Assembly (NCBI RefSeq): GCF_035994185.1
Contig: NZ_CP108538.1
Span: 7,133,501-7,197,500 of the forward strand
Origin: Streptomyces sp. NBC_01217
GTDB lineage: Bacteria > Actinomycetota > Actinomycetes > Streptomycetales > Streptomycetaceae
Direction of reading: 5' to 3'
DNA: 64,000 nucleotides
Below, one piece after another: positions 52,948 to 61,757 of this stretch (the first letter of the stretch is position 1; each line of letters begins with the position of its first letter). A model generated the notes under the pieces. The model did not search any database. It was not told where the DNA came from and saw only the letters and a program-made list of their open reading frames with translations. Both the position numbers and the translations under genes were made by a program.

Positions 52948-54165
52948 TCACGCGGCGAGCTCAACGTCTTTCGGCGCCCGAGTCTCGTAGAAGGTGCCGT
53001 CGCGGAGCATGGCGAACAGGACGCTGATGCGTTGGCGGGCGAGGCGGAGGAGGGCTTGGGTGTGGGTCTTGCCGCGGGCGCGTTGCTTGTCGTAGTAGGC
53101 GCGGGAGGCGGGGTCGGCGTTCATACAGGCGAAGGCAGAGAGGAACATGGCGCGTTTGAGCTGCCGGTTTCCGCCTCGGGGGGCGTGTTCGCCGTGGATA
53201 GAGGTGCCCGACTGCTTTGTCGTGGGCGCGAGACCGGCGTAGGAGGCCAGGTGGGCGGCGGTGGGGAAGCTGGAGCCATCGCCGACGGTGACCAGCAGGA
53301 CGGCGGCGGTCCTGACGCCGACGCCGGGCATCGAGGTCAGGACCTGGGAAAGAGGGTGGGCCTCCAGCAGGGCGTTGATCTGGGCTTCCATTGCCCGGCG
53401 TTGGGTGTGGACGGCGGCCAGGGACGCGGCGAGAGAGGGGATAACGATGTCGAGGGTGCCGGCGCCCGGGACCACAACGGTTTGCTCGTCGAGCGCGTCG
53501 AAGACCTCGTCGATCAGCCGCTGGGCCATGCGTGGGGCCTTGGGCCGGATCAGTTCGACGAGCCTGCGGCGGCCGGCTTTGCGCAGGGCGGACGGGGAGC
53601 CGTAGCGCTCCAGCAGCCAGGTCACAGCCTGGTGGTCCAGACGTGGCCCGAGGACGCGTTCCAGGGAGGGGTGGAACTGGGTGAGCAGGCCGCGTATCCG
53701 GTTGGAGGTGCGGGTGGCCTCTGCGGCGAGGTCCTGGTCGAAGCCGACGAGGACGGTGAGCTCGGCGGTGATCTCGTCGGTGAGTTCGAGCGAGCGCAGG
53801 GTGTGCGGCATGGTGCGGGCCGCGTCCGCGATCACCGCGGCGTCCTTGGCATCGGTCTTGGCCTCGCCGGGGTAGAGGTCGGCGATCCGGCGCATGGCCA
53901 GGCCGGGCAGGTAGGCGACGCGGCAGCCGGCGTCGCGGGCGACGGTCAGCGGGAGGGCACCGATGGAGGCGGGCTGGTCCACGATGACCAGGACGGTGCC
54001 GAACTTCGCGGCAAGTTTGTCGAACACGGCCCGCAGCTTCGGTTCGCTGTTGGGCAGCGGCTTGTCGAAGACCTTCTTGCCGGCCGGGGTGAGTCCGTGG
54101 CCGTGGTGAGCGGACTTGCCGACGTCCAGGCCGAGGAACACGCCCACGTCTTCGATCTCGAACAT
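52948..54165 (-). mobile_element. IS110-family insertion sequence transposase
   Basis: The 405-residue transposase has the DEDD (RuvC-like) N-terminal domain VGVFLGLDVGKSAHHGHGLT ... LVIVDQPASIG and KTDAKDAAVIADAARTM, and the C-terminal transposase_20 domain SMPGVGVRTAAVLLVTVGDG. The catalytic Ser region LASYAGLAPTTKQSGTSIHG follows, then RAMFLSAFACMNADPASRAY. It appears complete. IS110 elements lack inverted repeats and use a bridge RNA encoded in the non-coding end, here probably 54166-54300 or 52852-52947. The ATG is at 54165. Confidence 0.92.
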
Positions 54166-54430
54166 CGCACCCTTCCAGGGGTGTTGACGGTGCCGGCCTC
54201 GGCTCGGGTGTCGTGCTCGCGCATCCACGTTATGCAGACCTGCCGCCCGCGAACTGCCCGGCATTGCGCCGGACCGGACGGTGGCCGGACCTCTGATCAG
54301 CGTCTCCGACGAACACCCCCGGACCCGGCGACACCACCCCCCAGGTCATGCCTTCGACAGGGGGCAACAGTCATACCGGGCCCGGAGGCCAGCGGCCCCG
54401 TTGCAGGACCGCGAAAAAGATAACGGGGGA
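54166..54430 (-). other. IS110 upstream non-coding end and spacer
   Basis: No gene. The first ~130 bases next to the transposase start are the likely IS110 left end and bridge-RNA region. The boundary with the host element could not be fixed by eye. Confidence 0.4.
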
Positions 54431-55210
54431 TCAGCGGCTGCGGCTGTTGTTGGCCGGCGGCTGTCGCGAGGGGACCGGACTCGTCGGCGGGGCGGCGCGC
54501 CGGGCAGCGAGGGAGTGGACGCGTTCTTCCAGCGCCCCGGCGACGTACACGGCGAGCACGTCCGTGGTCCTATAGGTGACGACGTTCGGGTCGTGGGTCG
54601 GGAGACTGCACCCGCTGTCGATGCTCGGTACGGGCTTCGGATCGGCGAGCGCAGCGGTGAACGCGGCGACCAGGCGGGCGGGAGTGTGCGCGCCGAAGCG
54701 GGCCTGCCACACCGGCCGGGCCGGGCCGAGCGTGGCGGTGACGAACCAGGCTCCCGGTTCTTCCGCGCTGCCCAGCCGCTGGAGATACGCGGTGCCGTCG
54801 GGCGACACGAGGCCGTTGCCCGCGGAGGCGGGCGACCAGCCGATCTGTTGGAGCGGCTCGAACGGATCGGAGGGCGCGCCCGCCGGCGGGGCCGGGTCGG
54901 TGAGGGCGTCGGTGGCGGCGGCGATGAGTTCGACGGGCGTGCGGGCGCTGAAGCTCGCGTACCAGGCGGGCCGGTCCGGCTCCGCAGCGTGGCTCAACGT
55001 CCACCACTGGCCGTCGGGGTCGGGCTCCAGGCGCAGGAGGGCCTTCTGGTCGGGGCTGGAGAGCAGGACGCGCGGCATCAGGGGGTCGTTGCCGTGACTC
55101 CAGCCGCAGGCACGATGGAGGGGGACGGTGATCCAGGCGGGGTCACCGCCGCCGGTGAGGTGACGCGGTGCGATGAAGTCGACCTCGACGGTCTCGGGAG
55201 TCGGGGGCAT
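54431..55210 (-). CDS. DUF317 protein
   Basis: The 259-residue product has two DUF317 repeats: FIAPRHLTGGGDPAWITVPL ... RPAWYASFSARTPVELIAAA, and GWSPASAGNGLVSPDGTAYL ... VWQARFGAHTPARLVAAFTA. A tail rich in Pro, Ser and Arg follows. The ATG is at 55210, three bases after the stop of the gene upstream. It belongs to a set of at least three DUF317 genes between 45 and 58 kb. Function is unknown. Confidence 0.8.
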   Translation of the reverse strand: MPPTPETVEVDFIAPRHLTGGGDPAWITVPLHRACGWSHGNDPLMPRVLLSSPDQKALLRLEPDPDGQWWTLSHAAEPDRPAWYASFSARTPVELIAAATDALTDPAPPAGAPSDPFEPLQQIGWSPASAGNGLVSPDGTAYLQRLGSAEEPGAWFVTATLGPARPVWQARFGAHTPARLVAAFTAALADPKPVPSIDSGCSLPTHDPNVVTYRTTDVLAVYVAGALEERVHSLAARRAAPPTSPVPSRQPPANNSRSR

Positions 55211-55212
55211 GC

Positions 55213-55629
55213 TCACTTTCGTGCCGCAGTGCGCCGGACGGGTGCGGGGGCCGGTATGGGGGCCAGGGGCGAACGGGCCTTGCGAGCGGCGGAGTTGATT
55301 TCCCGGAGCGCCTTTCCGTGGGTGGCCCAGTCGTCGAGGTAGCTCCACGATTCGGCGTGATGCTCGGCGAGGGCGTCGTCGAAGTCGGCGGTGCCGGGCT
55401 TGGCGGTGGCCGGGAGAGCGTCTCGGGTCTCCAGCCACTGCTCGTGCAGTTCGTCGAGCCGGTCGAGGGCGGCGTGCAGAACGCCCAACTGGTAGACCCA
55501 GCGGCTCTGCACCGTGTTCTCCGGCAGATGGGCCAGCTGTGTCTCGGCGGTGGCCAGCAGGTGACGGGCGCCGTAGCGGAGCGGCTCGAACGCCGTGAGG
55601 GTGTCGGCGTCGCGCTGGCTCGCGCGCAT
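55213..55629 (-). CDS. Small helical protein; coding extends upstream of the first canonical start
   Basis: From ATG 55629 the 138-residue product is helical (HLLATAETQLAHLPENTVQS) with a basic Pro/Arg tail. In the same frame upstream lies clearly coding sequence (HAHRDFLRHLDDYLSDSKNI, then DAWDAYSDEHTDLDGWPHDD) as far as about 55779, with no ATG, GTG or TTG. An ATC at 55779 with CAGGA eight bases before it is the only initiator-like codon. Either an unusual start is used or a start was lost. Family not recognised. Confidence 0.55.
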   Translation of the reverse strand: MRASQRDADTLTAFEPLRYGARHLLATAETQLAHLPENTVQSRWVYQLGVLHAALDRLDELHEQWLETRDALPATAKPGTADFDDALAEHHAESWSYLDDWATHGKALREINSAARKARSPLAPIPAPAPVRRTAARK

Positions 55630-55798
55630 GCCGTAGGCGTGGTCGTCGTGGGGCCAGCCGTCGAGGTCGGTGTGCTCGTCGGAGTAGGCGTCCCAGGCGT
55701 CGAGGATGTTCTTGCTGTCGCTCAGATAGTCGTCGAGGTGGCGGAGGAAGTCGCGGTGTGCGTGGTGGTCGGTGGAGATGAGGTGGAGTCCTGTCGGT

Positions 55799-56629
55799 TC
55801 AGCGGCGAGCGGCCGGCTGGGCTAGGCCGACGTTCGCCGGGGTCGTCGCGGGTTTCGTCTGCTGCCGGCGGGCGGAGCGTGCCTGCGCGCGGAGGGATTT
55901 GAGGCGCGTGGCGTGGGCGTCGACCACCTGCTGTGGGCGCAGTGGGCTGGGCTCCTGCACGGCGCTGTAGTGGCCGGTGCGGTCGTACATGCCGCGCTGG
56001 AGCGGGCTACGGTCGGCCAGTGCGGTGAGGAACGATCCGACCAGGTGGGCGGGGGTGTGTTCGTCGAAGTAGGCGTGCCAGATGCGCGGGCCGTGGAACT
56101 CTCCGTGGCCGGGCTGGCGGGTCTCGACGTGCCAGGACGGCCGGTCGCGGAATTCGCTCAACGGGCGCAGTTCGATGTGACACATGGAGTTTGGCGAGCG
56201 CGCTGTGGCGTCTGAGTCGCGGTGCCACCCCGCCGAGGTCACCGGCTGCCATGGGTCCGGCTGCTGTGGCGGCGGGACGATGAGGGCGTCCGTGAAGCCG
56301 GCGAGGATCTCGGCGGGCACGAGTTCGTCGAACTCGGCGTACCAGCCGGGCTCGGTGTCGGTGGGCTCCGCCCGCAGCCGCCACCACGCGGAGGTGCGGG
56401 ACTGCGGGTCGAACTGGAGGCGGTGGCGAAGGTCGGGGCTGCGCAGGACGATTTCGGCGCTCAGGGGGTCGGAGACGGCGCTCCATCCGGCGGCGGCCAG
56501 GCCGTGGGTGACGTGGCGGGCGTCTCCGGGGCCGGCGAGGTGGCGGGGGCTGGTGTCGAACGGGATCTGCCCGGCGTGCTTGTCTGCGAAGGCGGCGAGC
56601 TGCCGTTCGCTCAGCGGCACCAGCAGCAC
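55799..56629 (-). CDS. DUF317 protein
   Basis: GTG 56629 begins LLVPLSERQLAAFADKHAGQ. Two DUF317 repeats follow: RHLAGPGDARHVTHGLAAAG ... GWYAEFDELVPAEILAGFTD, and ELRPLSEFRDRPSWHVETRQ ... IWHAYFDEHTPAHLVGSFLT. A basic helical tail (RLKSLRAQARSARRQQTK) ends the 276-residue protein. The start overlaps the upstream gene by 19 bases. Second of the DUF317 set. Confidence 0.75.
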   Translation of the reverse strand: MLLVPLSERQLAAFADKHAGQIPFDTSPRHLAGPGDARHVTHGLAAAGWSAVSDPLSAEIVLRSPDLRHRLQFDPQSRTSAWWRLRAEPTDTEPGWYAEFDELVPAEILAGFTDALIVPPPQQPDPWQPVTSAGWHRDSDATARSPNSMCHIELRPLSEFRDRPSWHVETRQPGHGEFHGPRIWHAYFDEHTPAHLVGSFLTALADRSPLQRGMYDRTGHYSAVQEPSPLRPQQVVDAHATRLKSLRAQARSARRQQTKPATTPANVGLAQPAARR

Positions 56630-56967
56630 CCCGGCTCGCTCGCGGCGGCGCTGCCGTACAGGTCGCGGAGGTCGTCCAGGACGTAGTGGAGGGTGTGCTG
56701 GTCGGCCTGCTCCCACGCGGCCGTGCGCAACTCGGCAGTCCGAACGTCGACCTGCGCGGTGCGCGGCGTGTCCGGGTGGTCCTGCACGGCACGAGCGAGG
56801 GCGCGCAGGGTGTCGGCGAGCTGGACGGGCAGGCCCGTGTACTCGTCGAGGAGAGGCTCGACGAGGGCGAGGGCTTCCACGGGGTCGGGGTTCTCGCGCA
56901 GGTAGTCGGTGAGGTCCGACAGTGTTTCGGTCAGTGTGCGGATGGTGTCCGGGGTGAGTGCGGGCAT
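56611..56967 (-). CDS. Small hypothetical protein
   Basis: The 118-residue product is helical (PDTIRTLTETLSDLTDYLRE, ARAVQDHPDTPRTAQVDVRT) with CCW near the C-terminus. ATG 56967 follows AAGGAG with good spacing. It lies between two DUF317 genes and is overlapped by the downstream one. No family is recognised. Confidence 0.65.
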   Translation of the reverse strand: MPALTPDTIRTLTETLSDLTDYLRENPDPVEALALVEPLLDEYTGLPVQLADTLRALARAVQDHPDTPRTAQVDVRTAELRTAAWEQADQHTLHYVLDDLRDLYGSAAASEPGCCWCR

Positions 56968-56993
56968 CGGGCTCCTTGGAACGGGGCGGCGGG

Positions 56994-57797
56994 TCAGCGG
57001 CGGGTCCGGGCGCCGCCGGCCGGGGTGTAGGGACGGACGCTGGTGCGCGGCCGGGTACTTCGGGCGCTGTTGCGGGCCCAGGTGGCGGCGCGGGCGGCCG
57101 TGATCCGGGCCTGCTGCCACGCACTGAGCTGGGAGGGCTTGACGGAGACCGACCAGGTACGGATCTGCGCGCTGTGCGGAACGCGTCCGCGCGGGCGCAT
57201 CACGGGATCGGGGCCGGCGAGTTCGGTCGAGAAGGCTTGCACCAGGTGCATCGGCGTGTTCGGCGTGAAGTTGGCCGTCCAGCCGTTGCCCTGCTTGTCC
57301 TTCGCTCCGGTCCACCACATCGCCGAGCCGTCGGCGCCCTGGTGGTACTGCATCCACGCGGTGCCGTCGGGGCTGGTCGCCATGTAGTGCTCGCCCTCGA
57401 AATGCGTGTGCCAGTTCTGCTCCTGCAACGGCGCCCAGACGTTGGGGGCGTGGGCGGAGCGGGGACGGGTGAGGGCGTCGGTCAACCCGGCGACGATCTC
57501 CACCGGCGTCTGCCGGCCCAGGTGCGCCGACCACTCGCCGTTGGGGCCGTCCGCTCTGCCGTGGATGGTCCACCCGCCGGGAAAAACATAGGGGTCGTAG
57601 GCGACACGGACGGTGCGGTCCGGGCTCTCCATGAACAGAGGACCGCCCGACTTGGACTTGTCCCGCCAGCCCGAGGCGCGCAGGAACTCCGAGACGTGCC
57701 GGACGTCGCCGCCGCCGGCGAGGGCACGGGGCTGGACGAGGTAGTGCTGCTCGGCCTGCTCGCCTGGCCCCCAGCCCTGCCACTGCTTCTTCTTCAC
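56994..57797 (-). CDS. DUF317 protein
   Basis: GTG 57797 overlaps the upstream stop (GTGA). The 267-residue product has YLVQPRALAGGGDVRHVSEF ... GEWSAHLGRQTPVEIVAGLT, and HYMATSPDGTAWMQYHQGAD ... GWTANFTPNTPMHLVQAFST, the two DUF317 repeats. A basic Arg/Ala tail follows that may bind nucleic acid. Third of the DUF317 set. Confidence 0.78.
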   Translation of the reverse strand: MKKKQWQGWGPGEQAEQHYLVQPRALAGGGDVRHVSEFLRASGWRDKSKSGGPLFMESPDRTVRVAYDPYVFPGGWTIHGRADGPNGEWSAHLGRQTPVEIVAGLTDALTRPRSAHAPNVWAPLQEQNWHTHFEGEHYMATSPDGTAWMQYHQGADGSAMWWTGAKDKQGNGWTANFTPNTPMHLVQAFSTELAGPDPVMRPRGRVPHSAQIRTWSVSVKPSQLSAWQQARITAARAATWARNSARSTRPRTSVRPYTPAGGARTRR

Positions 57798-58177
57798 CGG
57801 CGCCGCCGGACGACGAGCGGGGCGGGTGCCGGGGGCTTCGCCGCGGTGGTGGCGGGCAGGGTGCCGACGTGCTGCAGGGCGTCTTTGTGTTCGTCCAGGT
57901 CGAGGGTGATGTCGTGCAGTTCGTTCGAGGCGCGGCCCAGCGCGAGCCACACCTCTGCGGGGAGGGCGCCTCGCTCTGCCTGGTCCTTGGCGAACACGCT
58001 GCCGGTGGCGACGAGGTGGGTGACGCCGCCGAGGACTCCGGCGTCCGGGTCGAGAACGCGGGCGATGACCTGCGCGGCCTGGGGAGGGGGAAGCTGAGAG
58101 AGGTGGTCGGCGAGCTGGCCGAGCTGGCGGGTGATCTCGTCGGCCAGTCTCACCGGGTAGGGCGCGGGGCGGGACAT
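57794..58177 (-). CDS. Small helical hypothetical protein
   Basis: 127 residues, mostly helix (EITRQLGQLADHLSQLPPPQ, GRASNELHDITLDLDEHKDA) and a Pro/Arg tail. ATG 58177 has GGAGG upstream (CCGGAGGAGC). Its stop overlaps the next DUF317 start. Not recognised. Confidence 0.65.
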   Translation of the reverse strand: MSRPAPYPVRLADEITRQLGQLADHLSQLPPPQAAQVIARVLDPDAGVLGGVTHLVATGSVFAKDQAERGALPAEVWLALGRASNELHDITLDLDEHKDALQHVGTLPATTAAKPPAPAPLVVRRRR

Positions 58178-58199
58178 GCTCCTCCGGGTCGGTGGACGG

Positions 58200-58385
58200 T
58201 CAGTGGTGGTGGCGGTGACCGACGCGCTGCGTCTCGGCGAGGACGGCCTCCGGGCGGGCGCCGGCCAGCGGGGAGGCGCGGTCGGGGCCGGTCGGGATGC
58301 AGGCGCGCAGGTAGCGGCGGAACAGGGCTGTCGCGAGTCGGGGTTTGAGCCGGTTGCTGATCGGTGGGGGTGTGCGGGCTGCTAC
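58200..58385 (-). CDS. Possible small ORF without canonical start
   Basis: The minus-strand frame ISNRLKPRLATALFRRYLRA, continuing CIPTGPDRASPLAGARPE to a stop at 58200, reads like a real basic peptide. A GGAG precedes a GTA codon at 58385, but no ATG, GTG or TTG exists. A terminator lies just upstream at 58414-58444. It could be the tail of a truncated gene. Confidence 0.25.
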   Translation of the reverse strand, partial: VAARTPPPISNRLKPRLATALFRRYLRACIPTGPDRASPLAGARPEAVLAETQRVGHRHHH

Positions 58386-58413
58386 GGGTTTCTCCGGGGA
58401 TCGGGCGGTGCGG

Positions 58414-58444
58414 GGGCGGCCCCGGCGTGGTGCCGGGGCCGCCC
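58414..58444. terminator. Hairpin terminator
   Basis: Perfect 13 bp stem (GGGCGGCCCCGGC / GCCGGGGCCGCCC) with a five-base loop, eight bases after the stop of the minus-strand gene at 58452. Confidence 0.75.
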
Positions 58445-58451
58445 GGGCGTC

Positions 58452-58862
58452 TTACGGGGTGTGGCGGGCCGGTGCGGGGCGCGAGGGAGAGCTGGCCGGC
58501 GGTGCCGGTTGCTGCGCGGCAGGGCGGGCCGCACGGGTGCGGATGTCGTGCACGGCCTGCCGGTAGGTGGCTTCGTCGAAGACGTCGGGCGTGCAGTTGA
58601 CCTCGTAACCGGCCACGAGCAGCGCGGGGATGGCGCGGCTCGCCAGGCGCTTCTGCTCGTCGGCACCGAGGTGTTCGGGCACGGTGTGCCAGATGTAGAG
58701 CGGCCCGCCCGTGGGGTATTCGTGGCGTTCCAAGCCGAGCTGTTCCAGCAGGTCGTGGAGCTGTGCGGGGGCGCCGGTCGAGGTGTCGGCGTGGATGGTC
58801 GTCGTCAGGGCCTTGATGCAGATCTCGACGTCCGTGCCGTACTCGTCGGCCAAATTGGCCAT
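58452..58862 (-). CDS. Hypothetical protein of the plasmid-like module
   Basis: The 136-residue product contains VEICIKALTTTIHADTSTGA, PLYIWHTVPEHLGADEQKRL and VAGYEVNCTPDVFDEATYRQ, a small alpha/beta pattern, and a Pro/Ala tail. The C-terminal motif 'VAGYxVNCxPxxFD' resembles 'VAGYHVDCEEDFDT' of the protein at 59728, so the two are distant relatives. ATG 58862 has GAAGAGAGG upstream. Function unknown. Confidence 0.7.
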   Translation of the reverse strand: MANLADEYGTDVEICIKALTTTIHADTSTGAPAQLHDLLEQLGLERHEYPTGGPLYIWHTVPEHLGADEQKRLASRAIPALLVAGYEVNCTPDVFDEATYRQAVHDIRTRAARPAAQQPAPPASSPSRPAPARHTP

Positions 58863-58944
58863 GGGCCTCTCTTCGGGGTCAACGGCGGTTGGGCCTTGGT
58901 GATGGTGACGTACTCCAGCACCCAGAAGTCGGGCTCCGTCTGCT

Positions 58945-59704
58945 TCATCGAGCCCTGGTGGTCGGCGTGCGGGTGCCGGCCGGGGCCGGCGGCATGGAAG
59001 CTGGGGCGGAGGTGGGCGCGGTCCGGCCTGCGGGGTGCTGCAGGGCGGTGCCGATGCCGAGCCGGTCGAGCCGCAGGCCGATCTCGCGCAGGGCGCGCGC
59101 CTGCGCCTGGGTGTCGTCGCCGTTGAGGCGGTAGATGCCGCTCTGCGGGTCCTGGACGAAGCCGTTGGCCACGAGGACGGCGCCAGCACGGTCGTCGACG
59201 GGGGCGGTGGCGACGCTGCCGTCCTGCTGCCAGGTCAGGAGGACCCGGTCCGGCTGGGAGGGCTGGATGCCGCCCAGGGCGTTGTGCCGGACCTGGGCGA
59301 GCGCGCTGTCGTAGCGGGCGAGCAGGTCGCCGGCGACCTGCTCGGCGCTCAGGAACGGGTCGTCCGCCAGGGCGATGCCGTTGGGCTCGGGGACGGCGCG
59401 GTACGCCTCGTCGGGCAGGGCGGGGGGGGGCGACGGCGGCGATGAGGAATCCGTCGCGCTCGTCATGCCGGTTAAGGACGACAAGCTGGGCGCCGTCCGG
59501 GCGGCTCAGGACGGCGGCCTGCTGGAGCGGGTGCTCGGCGAGGGAGGCGGCGACCAGGTCCAGATCCCAGATGCGGTCGGAGAGTTCGGCGAGATCGTCC
59601 TTGGCGTCGGCCGGCAGGTGGGAGCTGGACCAGCTGTCGGGGAGTTCGCTGGCGAGGACGTCGGCGTACGAGGAAAGGCGCTCGGAGGTGTCGTGGTCGT
59701 GCAT
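58945..59704 (-). pseudogene. Hypothetical gene split by a C9 homopolymer
   Basis: ATG 59704 (AAGGA upstream) opens MHDHDTSERLSSYADVLASE and runs to GFLIAAVAPP. At a run of nine C (plus-strand G9, 59422-59430) the frame is lost, and ALPDEAYRAVPEPNGIALAD ... AEQVAGDLLARYDSALAQVR continues in the next frame to a stop at 58945. With eight C the gene would be one 252-residue protein. The break is either a slipped homopolymer (reversible) or a sequencing error. Confidence 0.6.
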
Positions 59705-59727
59705 GGTGTCCTTGGGCGAGGTGGGAG

Positions 59728-60432
59728 TCAGCGACGCAGTCCGGCGGCCACCGGGGGCGGCGGAGCCGGGAGCGTGCGCGGCGGGGGCGGGCAGGCGCAC
59801 ACGGCGGAGCGCTCGCGTTCGGTGGCGGGGACCTCCCCGCTGCAGGTGCTGCGGCAGGGGTGGGGTGCGTGCCGGTCGGCGAGCGTGTTGCGGGTGTCGG
59901 CGAGGTCGGTGCGGATGACGCGAAGGTGCTCGTCGGCGAGGTAGCGCAACCGCCGTGCGATGTAAGGGTCGGCCGCCTGGCCGAGCCCGTCGTGGAAGTC
60001 GGCGGTGGCGGTGAGGACTTCGTCCAGCGCGGCGAGGATGCCGTCGTGGGCGGCGGTCAGCTCGATCAGGGCGTCGGCCGCCTCTTCCGTGGTGGTGGCC
60101 TCGCGAATGCGCTCGGCAATATGGGCGACGGAGGAGCTCAGCGGCAGGTAACTGGCCCGACGGGAACCAGTGTCGAAGTCCTCTTCGCAGTCGACGTGGT
60201 ACCCGGCGACCCGGAGGCGGGCGACTGCGTCGGTGGCGAGACGGGACTCGTCTTCCTCGGTGAGGCCGGTGAGGCCGGTGGGGGCGCGGTGGTAGGTCTC
60301 GTGGACGCGGACGACAGCGATGAAACCCGCGCGCTGCAGGACGCTGTGCGCCTCGGAGTCCCCGCCGCGGGCGAGGAGTTCGTCGGAGTGCGGGTCACGG
60401 CGGATGTCCAGGAAGCGGTCGGTACGGGGCAA
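59728..60432 (-). CDS. Hypothetical protein of the plasmid-like module
   Basis: TTG 60432, with GGAG nine bases upstream, starts PRTDRFLDIRRDPHSDELLA. The 234-residue product has AGFIAVVRVHETYHRAPTGL, DAVARLRVAGYHVDCEEDFD and a long helical half (TTTEEAADALIELTAAHDGI). A Cys-containing Pro-rich tail (CRSTCSGE, CACPPPP) ends it. It shares the AGYxVxC motif with the gene at 58452. Function unknown. Confidence 0.65.
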   Translation of the reverse strand: MPRTDRFLDIRRDPHSDELLARGGDSEAHSVLQRAGFIAVVRVHETYHRAPTGLTGLTEEDESRLATDAVARLRVAGYHVDCEEDFDTGSRRASYLPLSSSVAHIAERIREATTTEEAADALIELTAAHDGILAALDEVLTATADFHDGLGQAADPYIARRLRYLADEHLRVIRTDLADTRNTLADRHAPHPCRSTCSGEVPATERERSAVCACPPPPRTLPAPPPPVAAGLRR

Positions 60433-60445
60433 CGAGACGTTTCTC

Positions 60446-61291
60446 CTACGGCGATCGGTGAGCGGTGCGCCGGACGGCGGGCGGCACGGCGGCGACCCGC
60501 GGCTGGACCAGGCGCGCTGCGGTGCTGTCCAGGTCCTGCTGGATGGCGTGGAGGCGGCGGGCAATCAGCTCCAGGCGGTGCGCCACATCGGTGCCGGCGG
60601 CGCCGGGCTGGCGGGCGATCCGGTGCGCGGTGTGCTCGACCAGTCCGCGGACCGTGGCAAGTGGACCGGCCTGCTCGTCGGCGAGCTGCGTGAGGACGCT
60701 CGCGAGCTGGGCCGACGCCGTGGGCGCCATACGGATGGCGGGTCGCGCCGTGGGGCCGGTGCGGACGGGGATCAGGTGGAGGTCCTGCTCGATGCGGCGC
60801 GCCTCGTCCGAGAGGCGCCGCAGGATATCCGCGGGCGGGGGTGGCCACGCGCCGTCGACGTGGATCAGGTTGGCGATCACATCGAGGCGTCCGGACTGGG
60901 CCTGAACGGCGATCCACCGGCAGCCGTCCTCCTTGCCGGGAATCTCGATACCGGCGGCCCGCGCGAGCCGGTGGGCGGCTTCTGCCCACTCGGGGCCGGT
61001 CAGCTCCCGGTCGTCCGGGTGAAGCCGGACGACGAGGTGGAGGATCGCCCGCCGGTCATCATCCGGGCTGGCGGCGAACGGATGCTCCAGGTACGGGTCT
61101 TCGAGGTGCTCGGCCCACTGGAGGGACGTCCAGGTCCTCTGCTCGTCGTCCAGGGTGAAGTAATCCAGGCCCGGCCAGTGGGCGACGACCGTGTACTCCG
61201 TCAGGCCCTCGTTCGGCGAGACCGGCCGCCCCAGAGCCTCGGCGAGCGAGTCGTGCGGAGCGTGGGTCCGCTGATGGAGGCGGGGAATCAC
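60446..61291 (-). CDS. Relaxase-like protein lacking the HxH motif
   Basis: The 281-residue product parallels the nicking domain of Streptomyces mobilisation relaxases. AILHLVVRLHPDDRELTGPE, EWAEAAHRLARAAGIEIPG and EDGCRWIAVQ are followed by SGRLDVIANLIHVDGAW where active enzymes have DDHIHIVATL, so both metal-binding His are replaced (R and D). Then EARRIEQDLHLIPV and a helical tail. The N-terminal part up to residue ~60 (TEYTVVAHWPGLDYFTLDDE) is also relaxase-like. GTG 61291 overlaps the upstream stop (GTGA). Probably a DNA-binding accessory rather than a nickase. Confidence 0.6.
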   Translation of the reverse strand: MIPRLHQRTHAPHDSLAEALGRPVSPNEGLTEYTVVAHWPGLDYFTLDDEQRTWTSLQWAEHLEDPYLEHPFAASPDDDRRAILHLVVRLHPDDRELTGPEWAEAAHRLARAAGIEIPGKEDGCRWIAVQAQSGRLDVIANLIHVDGAWPPPPADILRRLSDEARRIEQDLHLIPVRTGPTARPAIRMAPTASAQLASVLTQLADEQAGPLATVRGLVEHTAHRIARQPGAAGTDVAHRLELIARRLHAIQQDLDSTAARLVQPRVAAVPPAVRRTAHRSP

Positions 61292-61713
61292 CGGCCGCCC
61301 CGGATGTCGGCGATGTGCACCAACTGGTTGAGGGCGGTGGTGGTGTACCAGCCGCAGTCGATCAGCTCGTTGCGGCCGACGTACCGCGGCAGGAGAGCGT
61401 CCTCCATGGCTCGCAGGTAGATCAGGCAGTCCGGGCAGCGGCGCGAGAGGTGCACGAGGTAGCGGGGATGGCCGGTGACGTAGGACTGGGATCCGCCGGT
61501 CGCATCCCGCAGCCGCCATCCGTCCTCGTCGGTCGGGGTGTGCCAGGACGGGGCGACGACGCGCATCGCGTCTCCCCACAGTTCACCGTCGGCCACCCCC
61601 TTGAGGACGACGACGGTGTCACCGGCCTGGAAGTGCTGGTGCGTGATGTCCCGGTCGGGGGTGAGCGGGTCGGGTGTCGGCGCGAAGGCCGAGGTGGGCG
61701 GGGGCTGGGACAT
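61288..61713 (-). CDS. Hypothetical protein upstream of the relaxase-like gene
   Basis: The 141-residue product has a small-barrel-like centre (QAGDTVVVLKGVADGELWGD, WRLRDATGGSQSYVTGHPRY) and a CPDC pair (RRCPDCLIYL). ATG 61713 follows GGAAGGAACCGA. It is translationally coupled to the next gene. Family not recognised. Confidence 0.65.
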   Translation of the reverse strand: MSQPPPTSAFAPTPDPLTPDRDITHQHFQAGDTVVVLKGVADGELWGDAMRVVAPSWHTPTDEDGWRLRDATGGSQSYVTGHPRYLVHLSRRCPDCLIYLRAMEDALLPRYVGRNELIDCGWYTTTALNQLVHIADIRGGR

Positions 61714-61757
61714 GCGGTTCGGTTCCTTCCACGCAATCGGTGGCGGGGTGGGAGGAA

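Noticed and set aside
51739..54423. 894-residue plus-strand open frame across the coupling protein and IS110
   Set aside because: Opposite strand of two clearly recognised genes; low-complexity Gly/Val composition.
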